Positions 41,993 to 51,705 are shown, counted from the first letter of the stretch. The stretch is DNA of 64,000 nt from Ktedonobacter racemifer DSM 44963 (GCF_000178855.1 NZ_ADVG01000001.1:3633481-3697480); one strand, 5' to 3'. Notes: a model not told the origin generated them from the sequence alone. Numbers and translations are program-made.

Positions 41993-43813
41993 ATGGCATC
42001 ATCGGCAAATTTTTCCTCTTCCACCTGGGATGTCTTTCCCCAGCTAAGCGCCGAACAATTTAAACAACTCGGCACACGTACACAGTATGAACGCATTCGC
42101 GCTCAACTGCTCTATAATCGCGGCATAGAAGAAACATCCAAAATGCGCTTCTTCCTGGAGGCACACTATGAGAACCTGCTCGATCCCAGCAAGCTGATCG
42201 ATATGGACCGGGCTGTAACACGCATTCAGCAGGCCCTGGCGGAGCGCGAGCATATCACGGTCTATGGCGACTATGACGCCGATGGCGTAACCTCCTCAGC
42301 GCTCCTCTACCGCGCGCTGCGCACCCTCAAACATCCTGAGGCGCCACTCAGCTTTCATATTCCTCACCGCCTTAATGATGGCTGTGGACTCAACCTCCAC
42401 GCCCTGGATATGCTTAAAGCACGCGGCACCACGCTTATCATTACTACCGATTGCGCCAGCTCGGATGTAGAGCAAGTAGAGTATGCGCGTACGCTGGGCA
42501 TCGATGTCATTATTACCGATCACCACCGCCCACCTGAAGAATTGCCTCGCGCCTATGCCATGGTCAATCCCTGGCGCCCAGACTGCGAATACGGCGAGCG
42601 TTATCTCTGTGGGGCTGGGATAGCCTTTAAACTGGTACAAGCCCTCTACCGGGCATATAGGCGCTCTGTAGAGGATGCACAAGACCTGCTTGACCTGGTC
42701 GCGATTGGTACCGTCGCCGACATCGCTCCCTTGCTCGGCGAGAATCATACCCTCACGCGCCTGGGCCTGCGCAAACTCAATCATACTCAGAAGCCCGGCC
42801 TGCTCGAACTGATCCGGCGCTCTACCCTCCAGATGGGCCATATTCGCGAGCGCGATATCGCCTTCGCCATCGCGCCACGCATCAACGCCGCCGGGCGCAT
42901 GAAAGAGGCCAGCATTGCCTTCAACCTCCTCACGACCGACGATACACACGAGGCCACACGTATCGCCGCTGAACTGGACAGCCTGAATCAAGGGCGCCAA
43001 CAAGAGACCGAGGAGCTGATGCGAAACGTGCGTACCCAGGCCCAGACACAATCCGAGCTGCCCGTGATCCTGGTGCGAGGCGAGGACTGGCACGAAGGCA
43101 TCATTGGCCTGGTAGCAGGCAAACTAGCCGAAGAGGTACAGAAACCCGTCCTGGTCTTGAGCGATAATCACGCGACCAGTCTCAGCCGTGGCTCAGCCCG
43201 CAGCCCTAAAGATTTCAATATCATCGAGGCCCTGCGCGGCTTCGATGGCACCTTTGAGCGCTATGGCGGCCATGCCCAGGCCGCGGGCTTCACCCTCCAG
43301 CAGGCTTCAATTGAGAAACTACACCAGCACCTGATCGCCTGGAAGGAAAATGGTGGCGAAAGCGTTCCCGCGCAAATCGAAGGCACTCAACTTCCCGATC
43401 AAACTGGCCTGGTTGTGGAGAGTACCCAGGAGAGCGAGGAGATCCCGCTCCCACCCCGTATGATCGACCTGGAGTTCAACCACCTGCATCTCCAGGACCT
43501 CAATCACGAGTTGTATAAAGAGATTCATCAACTGGCCCCCTTCGGCGCAGGCAATCCCGAGCCAGTCTTCAAGATGAAGCACCTGATCATTAAAAGCAAG
43601 TGGCTCTCGGGACGCGAGAAGCAGAATTTGAGCCTGCGCCTGGAGCAAAAGGGCGCTCGCACACAACTACAAGGCACCTTTGTACGCGGTGCCGCGCATT
43701 TCGAGAGCCTGCGCGAGGTCACCCAGGTCAACATCATCTTCCACCTGGAGGTCTACGAGGACAGCATTGGCCCCAGCACCCGCCTCAAATTACTCGACAT
43801 CGAACCCATTTAG
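41993..43813 (+). CDS. recJ: Single-stranded-DNA-specific exonuclease RecJ
   Basis: The 606-residue 5'-3' ssDNA exonuclease belongs to the DHH superfamily. Motif I is YGDYDADGVTSSALL, motif II 'IITTDCASS', motif III 'VIITDHHRPPE' and motif IV around 'AIGTVADIAPL'. The DHHA1 domain follows with 'GFDGTFERYGGHAQAAGFTL', and the C-terminal OB fold completes the protein. GGGAGG precedes ATG 41993. It serves recombination and mismatch repair. Confidence 0.96.
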   Translation: MASSANFSSSTWDVFPQLSAEQFKQLGTRTQYERIRAQLLYNRGIEETSKMRFFLEAHYENLLDPSKLIDMDRAVTRIQQALAEREHITVYGDYDADGVTSSALLYRALRTLKHPEAPLSFHIPHRLNDGCGLNLHALDMLKARGTTLIITTDCASSDVEQVEYARTLGIDVIITDHHRPPEELPRAYAMVNPWRPDCEYGERYLCGAGIAFKLVQALYRAYRRSVEDAQDLLDLVAIGTVADIAPLLGENHTLTRLGLRKLNHTQKPGLLELIRRSTLQMGHIRERDIAFAIAPRINAAGRMKEASIAFNLLTTDDTHEATRIAAELDSLNQGRQQETEELMRNVRTQAQTQSELPVILVRGEDWHEGIIGLVAGKLAEEVQKPVLVLSDNHATSLSRGSARSPKDFNIIEALRGFDGTFERYGGHAQAAGFTLQQASIEKLHQHLIAWKENGGESVPAQIEGTQLPDQTGLVVESTQESEEIPLPPRMIDLEFNHLHLQDLNHELYKEIHQLAPFGAGNPEPVFKMKHLIIKSKWLSGREKQNLSLRLEQKGARTQLQGTFVRGAAHFESLREVTQVNIIFHLEVYEDSIGPSTRLKLLDIEPI

Positions 43814-43842
43814 GGGGGTGTACCCACACAACATCCTCCTCT

Positions 43843-43908
43843 CCCTGATGAAAAAGAAAAGAGGGCGAGGGACTGTGGTCCCTCGCCCTCTTTTCTTTTT
43901 CATCAGGG
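43843..43908. terminator. 31-bp bidirectional terminator
   Basis: Perfect arms 43843-43873 and 43878-43908, with A-rich and T-rich segments and loop TGTG. The stop codon of the glutamate dehydrogenase gene lies within the right arm. It separates convergent recJ and gdhA. Confidence 0.85.
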
Positions 43909-45156
43909 GTAAACGCCGCGAATCTCGGTCGCTTCGGCGACACGCGCGACAGCCAGTAGATAGGCCCCCATACGCATATTCACCTCTTGCTCATCGGCTT
44001 TAGTCTTGACCGCCTTATACGAGCGCTTCATAATCATCTCCAGGCGATTGTTGATCTCGTCCTCCGCCCAGAAGAAACGCTGCAAGTCCTGTACCCACTC
44101 AAAGTAACTCACCGTCACACCGCCTGCGTTCGCCAGAATATCAGGGATGAGCGTGACTCCCATATCATTGAGGATCGCATCCGCCTCATTGGTGGTAGGA
44201 CCATTGGCGGCCTCAACGATCAGGCGCGCCTTAATGCGAGGAGCGTTGCGCTCAGTAAGCTGATTCTCTAGTGCCGCGGGAATGAGGATGTCGCAGGGCA
44301 GCTCCAGCAGTTCAGTATTGCTTACAGCGTCGGCCTCGGCATAGCCCTTCAAGCTACCATTGCGGCGTGAGTGACGCATCGCTGCTGGCACATCAATGCC
44401 ATTGGGGTTATACAGTCCACCAGAGATATCACTGATGCCAACCACCTTACAGCCCATCTCATGCAACAGGCGCGCCGCGATACCACCGACGTTACCAAAG
44501 CCCTGCACGACGACTGAGCAATTTTCTGGCTGCCAACCTTTATCACGAATGGCCTCGCGTGTCACCACCTGTACACCACGCGCCGTGGCCTCCAGGCGTC
44601 CCTCGCTCCCGCCAATTGCCAGGGGTTTACCAGTCGTTACTGCTGGAACCGAGTAGCCACGGTGCATGGAATAAGTGTCCATAATCCAACCCATGATCTG
44701 GGGATTGGTATTCATATCTGGCGCGGGAATATCGCTATCGGGGCCGATCAGGAGCGAGATCTCAGTCGTATAGCGTCGTGTCATGCGCTCAAGCTCAGCG
44801 CTCGACATCAAGTGGGGATCGCAAATGACTCCACCCTTCGCACCACCAAAGGGAATATCGACGACCGCGCACTTCCAGGTCATCCACATAGCCAGGGCAC
44901 GCACTTCGTCGAGGGAGACCGCCGGACTATAGCGAATACCGCCTTTGGCCGGTCCACGGTTAATATTATGCTGAACGCGATAACCGGTAAACATCTCAAC
45001 ATCACCGTTATCCATGCGTACCGGAAAATTTACAATCAGTTCACGCTTAGGCTTGCGTAAAATAGCGCGCATGGCCTGCGAAAGCCCCAGACGCTCCGCC
45101 GCCTCATCAAACTGATGAACTGCTACATCATATGGATTGACCATCTCAATAACCAT
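43903..45156 (-). CDS. gdhA: Glutamate dehydrogenase (Glu/Leu/Phe/Val family)
   Basis: The 417-residue hexameric-type enzyme interconverts glutamate and 2-oxoglutarate plus ammonia. Substrate-site motifs are 'NRGPAKGGIRYSPAVS' and 'PFGGAKGGVICDP' (catalytic Lys). The Rossmann domain begins around 'CSVVVQGFGNVGGIAA'. The length matches the NAD-type family. AAGGAGGATC lies before ATG 45156. A candidate promoter lies at 45376-45404. Its neighbours handle arginine and branched-chain amino acids, which suits an amino-acid catabolism region. Confidence 0.95.
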   Translation of the reverse strand: MVIEMVNPYDVAVHQFDEAAERLGLSQAMRAILRKPKRELIVNFPVRMDNGDVEMFTGYRVQHNINRGPAKGGIRYSPAVSLDEVRALAMWMTWKCAVVDIPFGGAKGGVICDPHLMSSAELERMTRRYTTEISLLIGPDSDIPAPDMNTNPQIMGWIMDTYSMHRGYSVPAVTTGKPLAIGGSEGRLEATARGVQVVTREAIRDKGWQPENCSVVVQGFGNVGGIAARLLHEMGCKVVGISDISGGLYNPNGIDVPAAMRHSRRNGSLKGYAEADAVSNTELLELPCDILIPAALENQLTERNAPRIKARLIVEAANGPTTNEADAILNDMGVTLIPDILANAGGVTVSYFEWVQDLQRFFWAEDEINNRLEMIMKRSYKAVKTKADEQEVNMRMGAYLLAVARVAEATEIRGVYP

Positions 45157-45483
45157 AACGTTTAGATCCTCCTTGGTATGAGTCGATCATTCGACTGTGT
45201 TGCGTCATCGCATGTGAAGCATCTTTGCTTCGAAAAGAGAAAAGATACCTGACACACATTGTAATAAATCATAGAAGTGAAACCTATGAATATTTAAGCG
45301 TTTATCTCTTTAAAGGGTTATTAGAAAAGTCCGCCCATTGCTGGCCGAGACAAATGTGCATGTGAATATGCCCTCAGTATAGCACCAGTCAATGCGACCT
45401 TCAAGAAAAAAGGACATCAATCCTACAATATATTGCAGAGTTCGCCTGGCCTCTAGCGAGCTTCTAAGCCCGCTTTAGAGACA
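45157..45483. other. Upstream region of gdhA, 327 bp
   Basis: It contains the gdhA promoter candidate at 45376-45404 and a leader of about 210 nt. No gene is seen. Confidence 0.5.
45376..45404 (-). promoter_or_regulatory. Candidate gdhA promoter
   Basis: On the minus strand: TTGAAG, a 17-bp spacer, TATACT. Confidence 0.55.
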
Positions 45484-45558
45484 AGAAGAGAGTCATGGGT
45501 GTGGTGGGTGCAGGCGACCTGCGGTCGCCTGCACCCACCACACCCATGACTCTCTTCT
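45484..45558. repeat. 36-bp palindrome at the end of the oppA-type gene
   Basis: Perfect arms 45484-45519 and 45523-45558, triloop TGC, core CATGGGTGTGGTGGGTGCAG. It ends at the base before the stop codon of the peptide-binding protein gene. There is no T-tract. Confidence 0.85.
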
Positions 45559-47253
45559 CTATTTCTGCGTCAGGTAGACATCGGACCAGTTACCAAAGTA
45601 CAGGCCGTTCGCATTCAGGGCTACGCCATGCAAGGTCGGTGGGATAATCGCGGCCAGCGAGGCATGATCCAGGGGCAGCCAGCCAACATCGGTAATCGCG
45701 ATCTGCTCCGCCTTGTTGTAGAGAGAGATGCGCTCATCCCCCGTCTTGGTCTCAGCGGTCTGCACCGTAGCGTCAAATTCAGTGTTCTTCCACTGGCCAT
45801 TGTTATTGGCCGCCGACGACAACAAGTTCAGATATAGCCAGTCATAAGGATCGGGGAAATCTGCGCCCCACTGGGTAAAGCCAAACTGGATCTGCTTCTT
45901 CGCCGTCTCATCATTATAGGCCGTGACCTCGACCGAGCGCAGTTTTACCTGGATACCAAGCGCGCTCTGCCACATATTTTGCAGCGCCGCAGCCTCAGCC
46001 GAAGACACCTGCGAATTGGGGTAAGAGAACGTAATCGTCGGAACCTTCGTAATATCAGGATACACCGACTGGATCAGGGATTTAGCCTTATTGGGATCGA
46101 AGGGAATACCCGCATAATCCGGTTGGTAGCTAGGCATCCCAGGAGGGATAATGGTTGGCGCAGCTAGTGCTGCATTTTTGAGTACATTATTAACCAGTTT
46201 CGTCTTATCAATCGCATACGCAAAGGCCTGGCGCACCTCGGAACGATCAAACGGTGGCTTGGTATTATCAAAGAAGAGCAGGTCAGTTTGTAAACGTGAC
46301 TGACTGCGGAAACCAGAGATACCACGCGCAGTTATCTGGTCCTGTGGCGACACTTTCCAGATAAAGCTATACTGCCCAGCTCGATAGGCTTTAAAAGCGG
46401 TCGAGGCGTCATTTACAAAATACATCTCGACCTGTTGCAGACGCGTCTTCTTACCATAGTAATACTTGTTTGGCACAAAGACCATTTTGACATTGTGATC
46501 CCAGCTCTGCGCAATGAAGGGACCCGCGCCTATTCCCTCGCCCAAGGCTTTCTGCGGCCAGCTTTTCTCACCATACTTCTCAATCACCTTCTGGTTAAGC
46601 GGAGCAAAGAGCGAATTAGTGAGTGCCGAGAGAAAATAGGGCGAAGCCGTCTTTAGTGAGACCTGTAGAGTATGATCATCCAGCGCCTTCAGGCCGCTAA
46701 GCGTCTTCGTCTTACCACTGGCCACTTCATCAGAGCCAATGATCTGGTCTTCAAAGGTACTGGCAATGGGAGAGGCAATCTCTGGCAGCAGCGCACGCGT
46801 CCAAGTATAGATATAGGACTGCGCGGTTACAGGCGTGCCATCGGAGAAACGAACATCATCGCGAATCTTGAATGTATAGGTCTTCCCATCGTCGGACGCC
46901 TGCCAGGTTGCCTGGTCTGGCACCACATTCAAATTCGCGTCCAGAGCCACCAGGCCACTAAAGATCATCGAAATGACCTGGCCCGTATTCTCATCTGGCC
47001 CCTGCGCTGGATCGAGCGAGGCAGCATCCTCTGTACCAACATTAGGGAATTTAAGGACCTGTGCCACAGACTGGCTCGGCGTACCATTTCCCGGTGATTT
47101 TGATGAATTTCCATTGCTACATGCAACGAGAATAAGTAGTAGAGCGCAAAGCAGCAGCAAGAGGGTTCCGACTCCCTGCCTCCCCCTTCGTGACGCCACC
47201 TGATTATGGGCACCAGGAGAAAGGCTCATTTGAGAGAGCATGCGATGATGCAT
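45559..47253 (-). CDS. Peptide ABC transporter substrate-binding lipoprotein (OppA family)
   Basis: The 564-residue extracellular solute-binding protein family 5 member has a signal peptide with a long hydrophobic stretch and lipobox LVAC (Cys about residue 45), followed by a Ser/Asn/Gly-rich linker. The body has 'EDAASLDPAQGPDENTGQVISMIFSGL', 'TYTFKIRDDVRFSDGTPV' and 'FAYAIDKTKLVNNV'. It binds oligopeptides for import. No permease or ATPase gene is adjacent, so it may be an orphan receptor. ATG 47253 follows GTGAGGAG. Confidence 0.93.
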   Translation of the reverse strand: MHHRMLSQMSLSPGAHNQVASRRGRQGVGTLLLLLCALLLILVACSNGNSSKSPGNGTPSQSVAQVLKFPNVGTEDAASLDPAQGPDENTGQVISMIFSGLVALDANLNVVPDQATWQASDDGKTYTFKIRDDVRFSDGTPVTAQSYIYTWTRALLPEIASPIASTFEDQIIGSDEVASGKTKTLSGLKALDDHTLQVSLKTASPYFLSALTNSLFAPLNQKVIEKYGEKSWPQKALGEGIGAGPFIAQSWDHNVKMVFVPNKYYYGKKTRLQQVEMYFVNDASTAFKAYRAGQYSFIWKVSPQDQITARGISGFRSQSRLQTDLLFFDNTKPPFDRSEVRQAFAYAIDKTKLVNNVLKNAALAAPTIIPPGMPSYQPDYAGIPFDPNKAKSLIQSVYPDITKVPTITFSYPNSQVSSAEAAALQNMWQSALGIQVKLRSVEVTAYNDETAKKQIQFGFTQWGADFPDPYDWLYLNLLSSAANNNGQWKNTEFDATVQTAETKTGDERISLYNKAEQIAITDVGWLPLDHASLAAIIPPTLHGVALNANGLYFGNWSDVYLTQK

Positions 47254-47451
47254 CCAGGCTCCTCACTTTCTTAAGCCACAAAATGTACTCGCCTTCGCGA
47301 GCCTATGTCTATTACAACATTATAGGTAATGATTGTTCTTCGCAAAAAAACAAAACTGAGCATACTCCAACCACCATAGTATAGCTAAAGAAACCCAAAT
47401 CCAAAAGCCCCATCTGTAATCAAAAGTCACGCTCCATACCACCTATCCACT

Positions 47452-47523
47452 TAGTTGAGTATATATGTGGGTGTGTTTGGCAGGCGGACGCCTGCCAAAC
47501 ACACCCACATATATACTCAACTA
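47452..47523. repeat. 35-bp palindrome between divergent genes
   Basis: Perfect arms 47452-47486 and 47489-47523 with almost no loop, core TGTGGGTGTGTTTGGCAGGCG. It lies 8 bp upstream of the arginase -35 box and about 200 bp from the oppA-type start, so it cannot be a terminator for either gene. Confidence 0.85.
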
Positions 47524-47530
47524 CCCCTCA

Positions 47531-47559
47531 TAGACAAACCTCAAGTGGCAGTCTATAAT
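47531..47559 (+). promoter_or_regulatory. Arginase promoter
   Basis: TAGACA (47531-47536), a 17-bp spacer and TATAAT (47554-47559). The predicted start near 47566 lies about 48 nt before the ATG. Confidence 0.7.
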
Positions 47560-47613
47560 GAACATAGGAACGTGGAAAGAGTTAGCGTTCAGTGTTGAAC
47601 AAGAGGTTTTTCT

Positions 47614-48507
47614 ATGCATATTCGTGTTATAGGCGCGCCAATCGATCTTGGTGCAGACCGTCGTGGTGTTGATATCGGCCCCAGCGCCATCCGCTATGCG
47701 GGACTTCACGACCACCTACGCGCACTTGGACATACAGTCTCTGACTTTGGAAATATACATGTTCCCCAGCCTGAAAGCAGGCCCATTGGGAGCCCCAAAC
47801 TCAAATACCTCGACCCCATCGTCGAAGTCTCTGAGGAACTGGCAAACGTTGTCACTGACGCCCTCAAATCCGACCAGTTTCCGCTCATCCTGGGCGGTGA
47901 TCATAGTATGGCCCTGGGTTCAATCAGCGGCGTCGCCAATGTGCACAAAAACCTGGGCATCATCTGGGTGGATGCACACGGCGACTTTAATATTGAAGAG
48001 ACAAGCCCGTCCGGCAATATCCATGGCATGATCCTCGCGGCCCTGGTCGGCCAGGGAAACTCCAGGCTCACCCATATCGGTGGCTGGGCGCCCAAGCTCA
48101 ATCCAGAAAACATTGTGATTGTAGGCGCGCGCGACCTCGATCCAGGCGAGCAGGAACTCCTGCGCAAGCATCGCGTCCATGTTTACACCATGTCAGATGT
48201 CGACCGCTACGGCATGTCCAATATTATGAGCCAGGCCATCGAGATTGCGGGCCGCCAGGATCAACCCATTCACTTGAGCCTGGATATGGATTCGCTTGAC
48301 CCACGCGAGGCTCCAGGCGTTGGGACTCCGGTCCGTGGTGGTCTCAGCTATCGCGAAGCCCACCTGGCAATGGAAATGGTCTCAGACTGCAAACACATGG
48401 TCTCTATGGACGTCGTAGAAGTCAACTCCATTCTCGACCGGGAGAACGCGACGGCCCTCCTGGCCGTCGAGCTTATCCTCTCGGCCCTGGGCAAAAAGAT
48501 CCTATAA
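47614..48507 (+). CDS. rocF: Arginase
   Basis: The 297-residue protein is typical for arginase, which hydrolyses arginine to ornithine and urea. The dimanganese ligands lie in GGDHSMALGS, 'WVDAHGDFN' and 'LSLDMDSLDP', and 'EAPGVGTPVRGG' is the substrate loop. AGAGG precedes ATG 47614. It may be cotranscribed with the aminotransferase gene that begins 127 bp downstream. Agmatinase is the main alternative, but the overall sequence is closer to RocF. Confidence 0.93.
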   Translation: MHIRVIGAPIDLGADRRGVDIGPSAIRYAGLHDHLRALGHTVSDFGNIHVPQPESRPIGSPKLKYLDPIVEVSEELANVVTDALKSDQFPLILGGDHSMALGSISGVANVHKNLGIIWVDAHGDFNIEETSPSGNIHGMILAALVGQGNSRLTHIGGWAPKLNPENIVIVGARDLDPGEQELLRKHRVHVYTMSDVDRYGMSNIMSQAIEIAGRQDQPIHLSLDMDSLDPREAPGVGTPVRGGLSYREAHLAMEMVSDCKHMVSMDVVEVNSILDRENATALLAVELILSALGKKIL

Positions 48508-48634
48508 TCCTGGGACAGTGTTGTCCTGAGCCTTGTTTCTGGAGTATCGTATAACTAATACAACTCATCTCACCAATCATTCCAGAAAAGGAGGGAAGAT
48601 AGGGAGCAACGAGGCTTCTTATCAGTACCACGCC

Positions 48635-49558
48635 ATGAACGCCAAAGAATTGTTTATGAATGGGGAATTTATCCCCGCCGACAAAGGTATTATCTCCGTA
48701 CGCACTCACGGCTTCGCGTATGGCACCGGGTGCTTTGAGGGCATCCGTGGCTACTGGAACGAAGAGGAGCAGCAGCTCTATCTCTTCCGCCTGCGCGAGC
48801 ACTATGAGCGCCTGCTCCGCTCCTGCAAGATCTTAAGCATGTCTCTCCCCTATAGTGTTGAGCAATTGATCGAGCAGAGCACGGAACTGGTACGCCGCAA
48901 CGGCCAGCATGAGGACGTCTATCTACGCCCCGTCGCCTATAAAGGTGATGAAATCATCGGCGTCAAGCTCCATGACCTGCGCGACGACTATATCCTTACT
49001 TCCGAGCCTCTGGGCAACTACGTCGAGATCACGGGTCTGCGCTGTGGAGTCTCCTCCTGGCGCCGTATCGATGACAATGCCATGCCCGCACGCGCCAAAA
49101 TCTGCGGCAGCTACGTCAACGCAGCCTTTGCCAAGACTGAGGCCCTGCAAAACGGCTTCGATGAAGCCATCATGCTCACACATGAGGGCAACGTCTCAGA
49201 GGGCAGCGCCGAGAACATCTTCCTCTACACCAATGGCGAACTCGTCACCCCGGCCCCAACTGAGAACATTCTCCTGGGCATCACCCGCGACACAGTTATC
49301 AAGATCGCGGAGCGCGAGCTTGGCATTCCCACGCGCGAGCGCCCGGTGGACCGCACAGAGCTCTACCTCGCTGACGAAATCCTCCTCTGTGGTACAGGCG
49401 CACAGATCGCCCCCGTCATCGAGGTCGACCATCGCCCGGTTGGCAGCGGCAAAGTAGGCCCTGTTGTACGCAGATTGCAGGAGTTCTACTTCGATATCGT
49501 GCGCGGCAAACACCCTGAATATAGCGCGCAGTGGTGTACCCCCGTTTACAAAAAATAA
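48635..49558 (+). CDS. ilvE: Branched-chain amino acid aminotransferase
   Basis: The 307-residue fold-type IV PLP enzyme transfers amino groups between branched-chain 2-oxo acids and glutamate. The PLP lysine lies in 'ARAKICGSYVN', 'EGSAENIFL' binds the cofactor phosphate, and 'GTGCFEGIRGY' is the N-terminal signature. The start at 48635 matches the family N-terminus, yet the good AAGGAGG sequence lies 45 nt upstream in the same frame, so a non-ATG upstream start remains possible. A terminator follows at 49586. Confidence 0.94.
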   Translation: MNAKELFMNGEFIPADKGIISVRTHGFAYGTGCFEGIRGYWNEEEQQLYLFRLREHYERLLRSCKILSMSLPYSVEQLIEQSTELVRRNGQHEDVYLRPVAYKGDEIIGVKLHDLRDDYILTSEPLGNYVEITGLRCGVSSWRRIDDNAMPARAKICGSYVNAAFAKTEALQNGFDEAIMLTHEGNVSEGSAENIFLYTNGELVTPAPTENILLGITRDTVIKIAERELGIPTRERPVDRTELYLADEILLCGTGAQIAPVIEVDHRPVGSGKVGPVVRRLQEFYFDIVRGKHPEYSAQWCTPVYKK

Positions 49559-49585
49559 AGCCTCTCACGGCCCTTAAAAGCCCAG

Positions 49586-49639
49586 AAAAAGCGAAGCGAG
49601 GAGTGTCGGATAAAACCGACACTCCTCGCTTCGCTTTTT
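49586..49639. terminator. 24-bp bidirectional terminator
   Basis: Perfect arms 49586-49609 and 49616-49639 with loop ATAAAA, five A at one foot and five T at the other. It ends ilvE and could also end the small minus-strand ORF that the insertion sequence split. Confidence 0.9.
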
Positions 49640-49660
49640 AACAAATGGAGTCGAAAATAC

Positions 49661-49668
49661 CATAAATT
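49661..49668. repeat. Target-site duplication, left copy
   Basis: CATAAATT directly outside the left inverted repeat. It is identical to 51551-51558. Confidence 0.85.
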
Positions 49669-51550
49669 GAATCTTACGCAACCTTGCTGATCGCAGTTGT
49701 GATATGCTGAGAGTTTGCATCGTTTTTCATGCTCTGTGGTTTCTTCAGATGAACCACCTGCTGCCCTTGCATCTTTTTCTTCTTGTCCTTTCTGTCTCGA
49801 CTCGTTTTGCTCTGATAGAGCACACGAAGCTTGAGCAAATCGACTTCGGCGCGACCATACATACTTCTTTTGATGAGCTTAAGCCGATTCACATTTCCTT
49901 CTAAAGGACCATTGCTCCAAGGTAACGTCAGGACCATTGCTCCAAGGTAACGTCAATCCCGCAAGAACGGCATCTTTGTCTTGCTGCACACCCGTCACAA
50001 AGGACTCAAACGCTTCAAGATGGCTGGCTTTCACCGCTGCCAGCCAGGCGTCAAGCTGTTCTCCAGTGCGCTTACGCACCATGTGAAGAAACATCTCTAC
50101 CAATTGGTAGGCGGTCTCAAGGTGTGGGCTCATCAGCCTTAACTGTCGAAGGGTCTCCCGTTCTTCTTCCTTCAAATCCTCATGTTTGCGGAAAAAGAGC
50201 CAGGTGGCCTGTGGTGCCGAGAGAGTCAAGAGGGGATTGAGTGGTTTCGTCGCTAATAGGGAACCGCTTTTGCGGGCAGAAAAGCTCAACGCATCTACCG
50301 TCTCCAGGTAGCGATAGATGGCTCGTGGTGATCCTTTATACCCTTTTGCTCTCAGTTCTCTTTCCAGTTGTACTCGCCTTCGGCACCCTTGTTGCCAGCG
50401 TTCCAGGAGATAGGTCTTGTAGGGATCGATGAGACGTGTTCGAGGCTTGCGAGAACCGGAATAAGGAATATCTCCACGATCAAGCCACTCCCGAACGGTT
50501 CGTGGTGCCATACCCATGTGAGCCGCAATCTCAATGCTTTTCATCCCTTGCTGTTGCAGTGCTATCATCTGCTCGTAACGAGCTGTTCGCTCTGCTTGAC
50601 GAGCGTGTTGTGCTCGTTTCGGAGCCGCGTGTCCTGGGATGACTTTGACGTTCAGGTGAGGGTTGCTGCCCGTCGAGGGTCTTGGCTTCTGCCTGCTCAG
50701 CACGACGCAGTTGCGTCAGGCTTTGGGTCAATTGCACTGAGACACATGCAGCTAGATTCTTCACCAAATGCCAGCGGTCACGTACCTGTACAGCTTGGGG
50801 AGCCCCTTTTTGAATAGCTGACGCATATTCCGAGGACCCATCGCGGCTAACCACCTTGATGGAGGGATGCTTGAGCAGCCAGGTGGAGACCGTTTTGACC
50901 GAGCGGTCGGGAAGCAGGTCAATGGGCAGGCCCAATTCCAGATCACAGATCAGGGTTCCATAGCGCAGTCTGCGCCTGCGTGCCCAGTCGTCCAGCCCAA
51001 TAACGTGTGGGGCTGATTGAGCTGACGGGTGTGATTGGCGAACCAGACGCAAGATGGTATCGCGACTTCCGCTGATGCCCAACTCACTTCCCACATCCGC
51101 TCCGGCTTGGCCCCCGATTTTGAGTCCGAGCTCACAGAGGGCCTTTTGGAGCCGTTTGGTGCGGCTCCGCGTGAGGGTGACAAAGCTCTGGAAGCCGTTC
51201 AACGAAGATCTTTTGCACACAGGTATTCTTTTTGCAAAAGAAACGACGCACATGCAGAATGAGACGAAGCGGACGCCCAACCGAAGGAAGGTCACGGAGT
51301 GCACGTGTATAGCGACTTTGGATGCGCGAAGATACGGTCCCACATGAGGGACAAGGAGCAGTTGGGGAGGTCGTCCGTAAGGTCAGGGTGATTTCCTCAG
51401 CTATTTCTACTCCTTCTCCTTCGATGTGAGGAAGGTCTGGAAAAATGATCATAGAATGGTTTTTGAATCCTCAAAAAAGCTCTGAAAAAGCGAAAAAATG
51501 TTCAACTTTTTAGTATACCACATTACTCATCAGCAAGGTTGCGTAAGATT
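49669..51550 (-). mobile_element. ISL3-family insertion sequence, decayed
   Basis: The element is about 1.88 kb. The terminal inverted repeats are 22 bp and perfect (49670-49691 and 51529-51550, outer end AATCTTACGC). It is flanked by an 8-bp target duplication, the usual length for ISL3. The transposase is read on the minus strand but is broken by frameshifts. The perfect ends and duplication show a fairly recent insertion. Confidence 0.9.
49674..51452 (-). pseudogene. ISL3-type transposase, frameshifted
   Basis: Four overlapping fragments in different frames together cover a long ISL3 transposase. Fragment 1 (about 51132-51452) has the N-terminal zinc-finger-like 'CPSCGTV' and the Cys-rich HHVRRFFCKK-type segment. 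Fragment 2 (about 50640-51170) holds the DDE catalytic part ('VIGLDDWARRRRLRYGTLI', 'SRDGSSEYASAI', 'QVRDRWHLVKNLA'). Fragment 3 (49930-50700) begins with an inserted helix-turn-helix ('GMKSIEIAAHMGMAPRTVREWL') found in long ISL3 members. Fragment 4 (49674-49937) has the terminal 'LPWSNGPLEGNVNRLKLIKR'. The last break is caused by a 25-bp tandem duplication at 49906-49955. It is not expected to be active. Confidence 0.85.
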
Positions 51551-51558
51551 CATAAATT
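51551..51558. repeat. Target-site duplication, right copy
   Basis: CATAAATT directly outside the right inverted repeat. The word CATAAATTCG recurs at 51572-51581. Confidence 0.85.
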
Positions 51559-51705
51559 CGCCGTTTCTGACTCATAAATTCGTCAGTCTCCTGAGCTTGA
51601 ATGGATGAGTCAACAATGTTTTTCAGAGGAGCGGTACGAGCAGTCATGTAAAACCCTCAAGTACCTCTAGAGGTTTCTCCAGATTTTCCCTCTGCTCTCT
51701 ACTAT

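Larger units (their letters stand above)
47254..47613. other. Divergent region between oppA-type and arginase genes
   Basis: It contains the palindrome at 47452-47523 and the arginase promoter at 47531-47559. Confidence 0.6.
49638..51647 (-). pseudogene. 39-codon ORF split by the insertion sequence
   Basis: On the minus strand an ATG at 51647, with TTGAGGG a few nt upstream, opens a frame to the target duplication (51551). Removing the IS and one duplication copy joins it in frame to 49660-49638 and ends in TAA, giving 39 codons. The product is unfamiliar (N-terminus MTARTAPLKNIVDSSIQAQE). A small gene interrupted by the element is plausible but could be chance. Confidence 0.4.

Noticed and set aside
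47452..47523. Terminator for the oppA-type or arginase gene
   Set aside because: The palindrome is between divergent starts, so neither gene ends there.
49674..51452. Programmed frameshifting in the transposase
   Set aside because: Three separate breaks occur, one caused by a tandem duplication, and no slippery heptamer with downstream structure was seen. Decay is the simpler reading.
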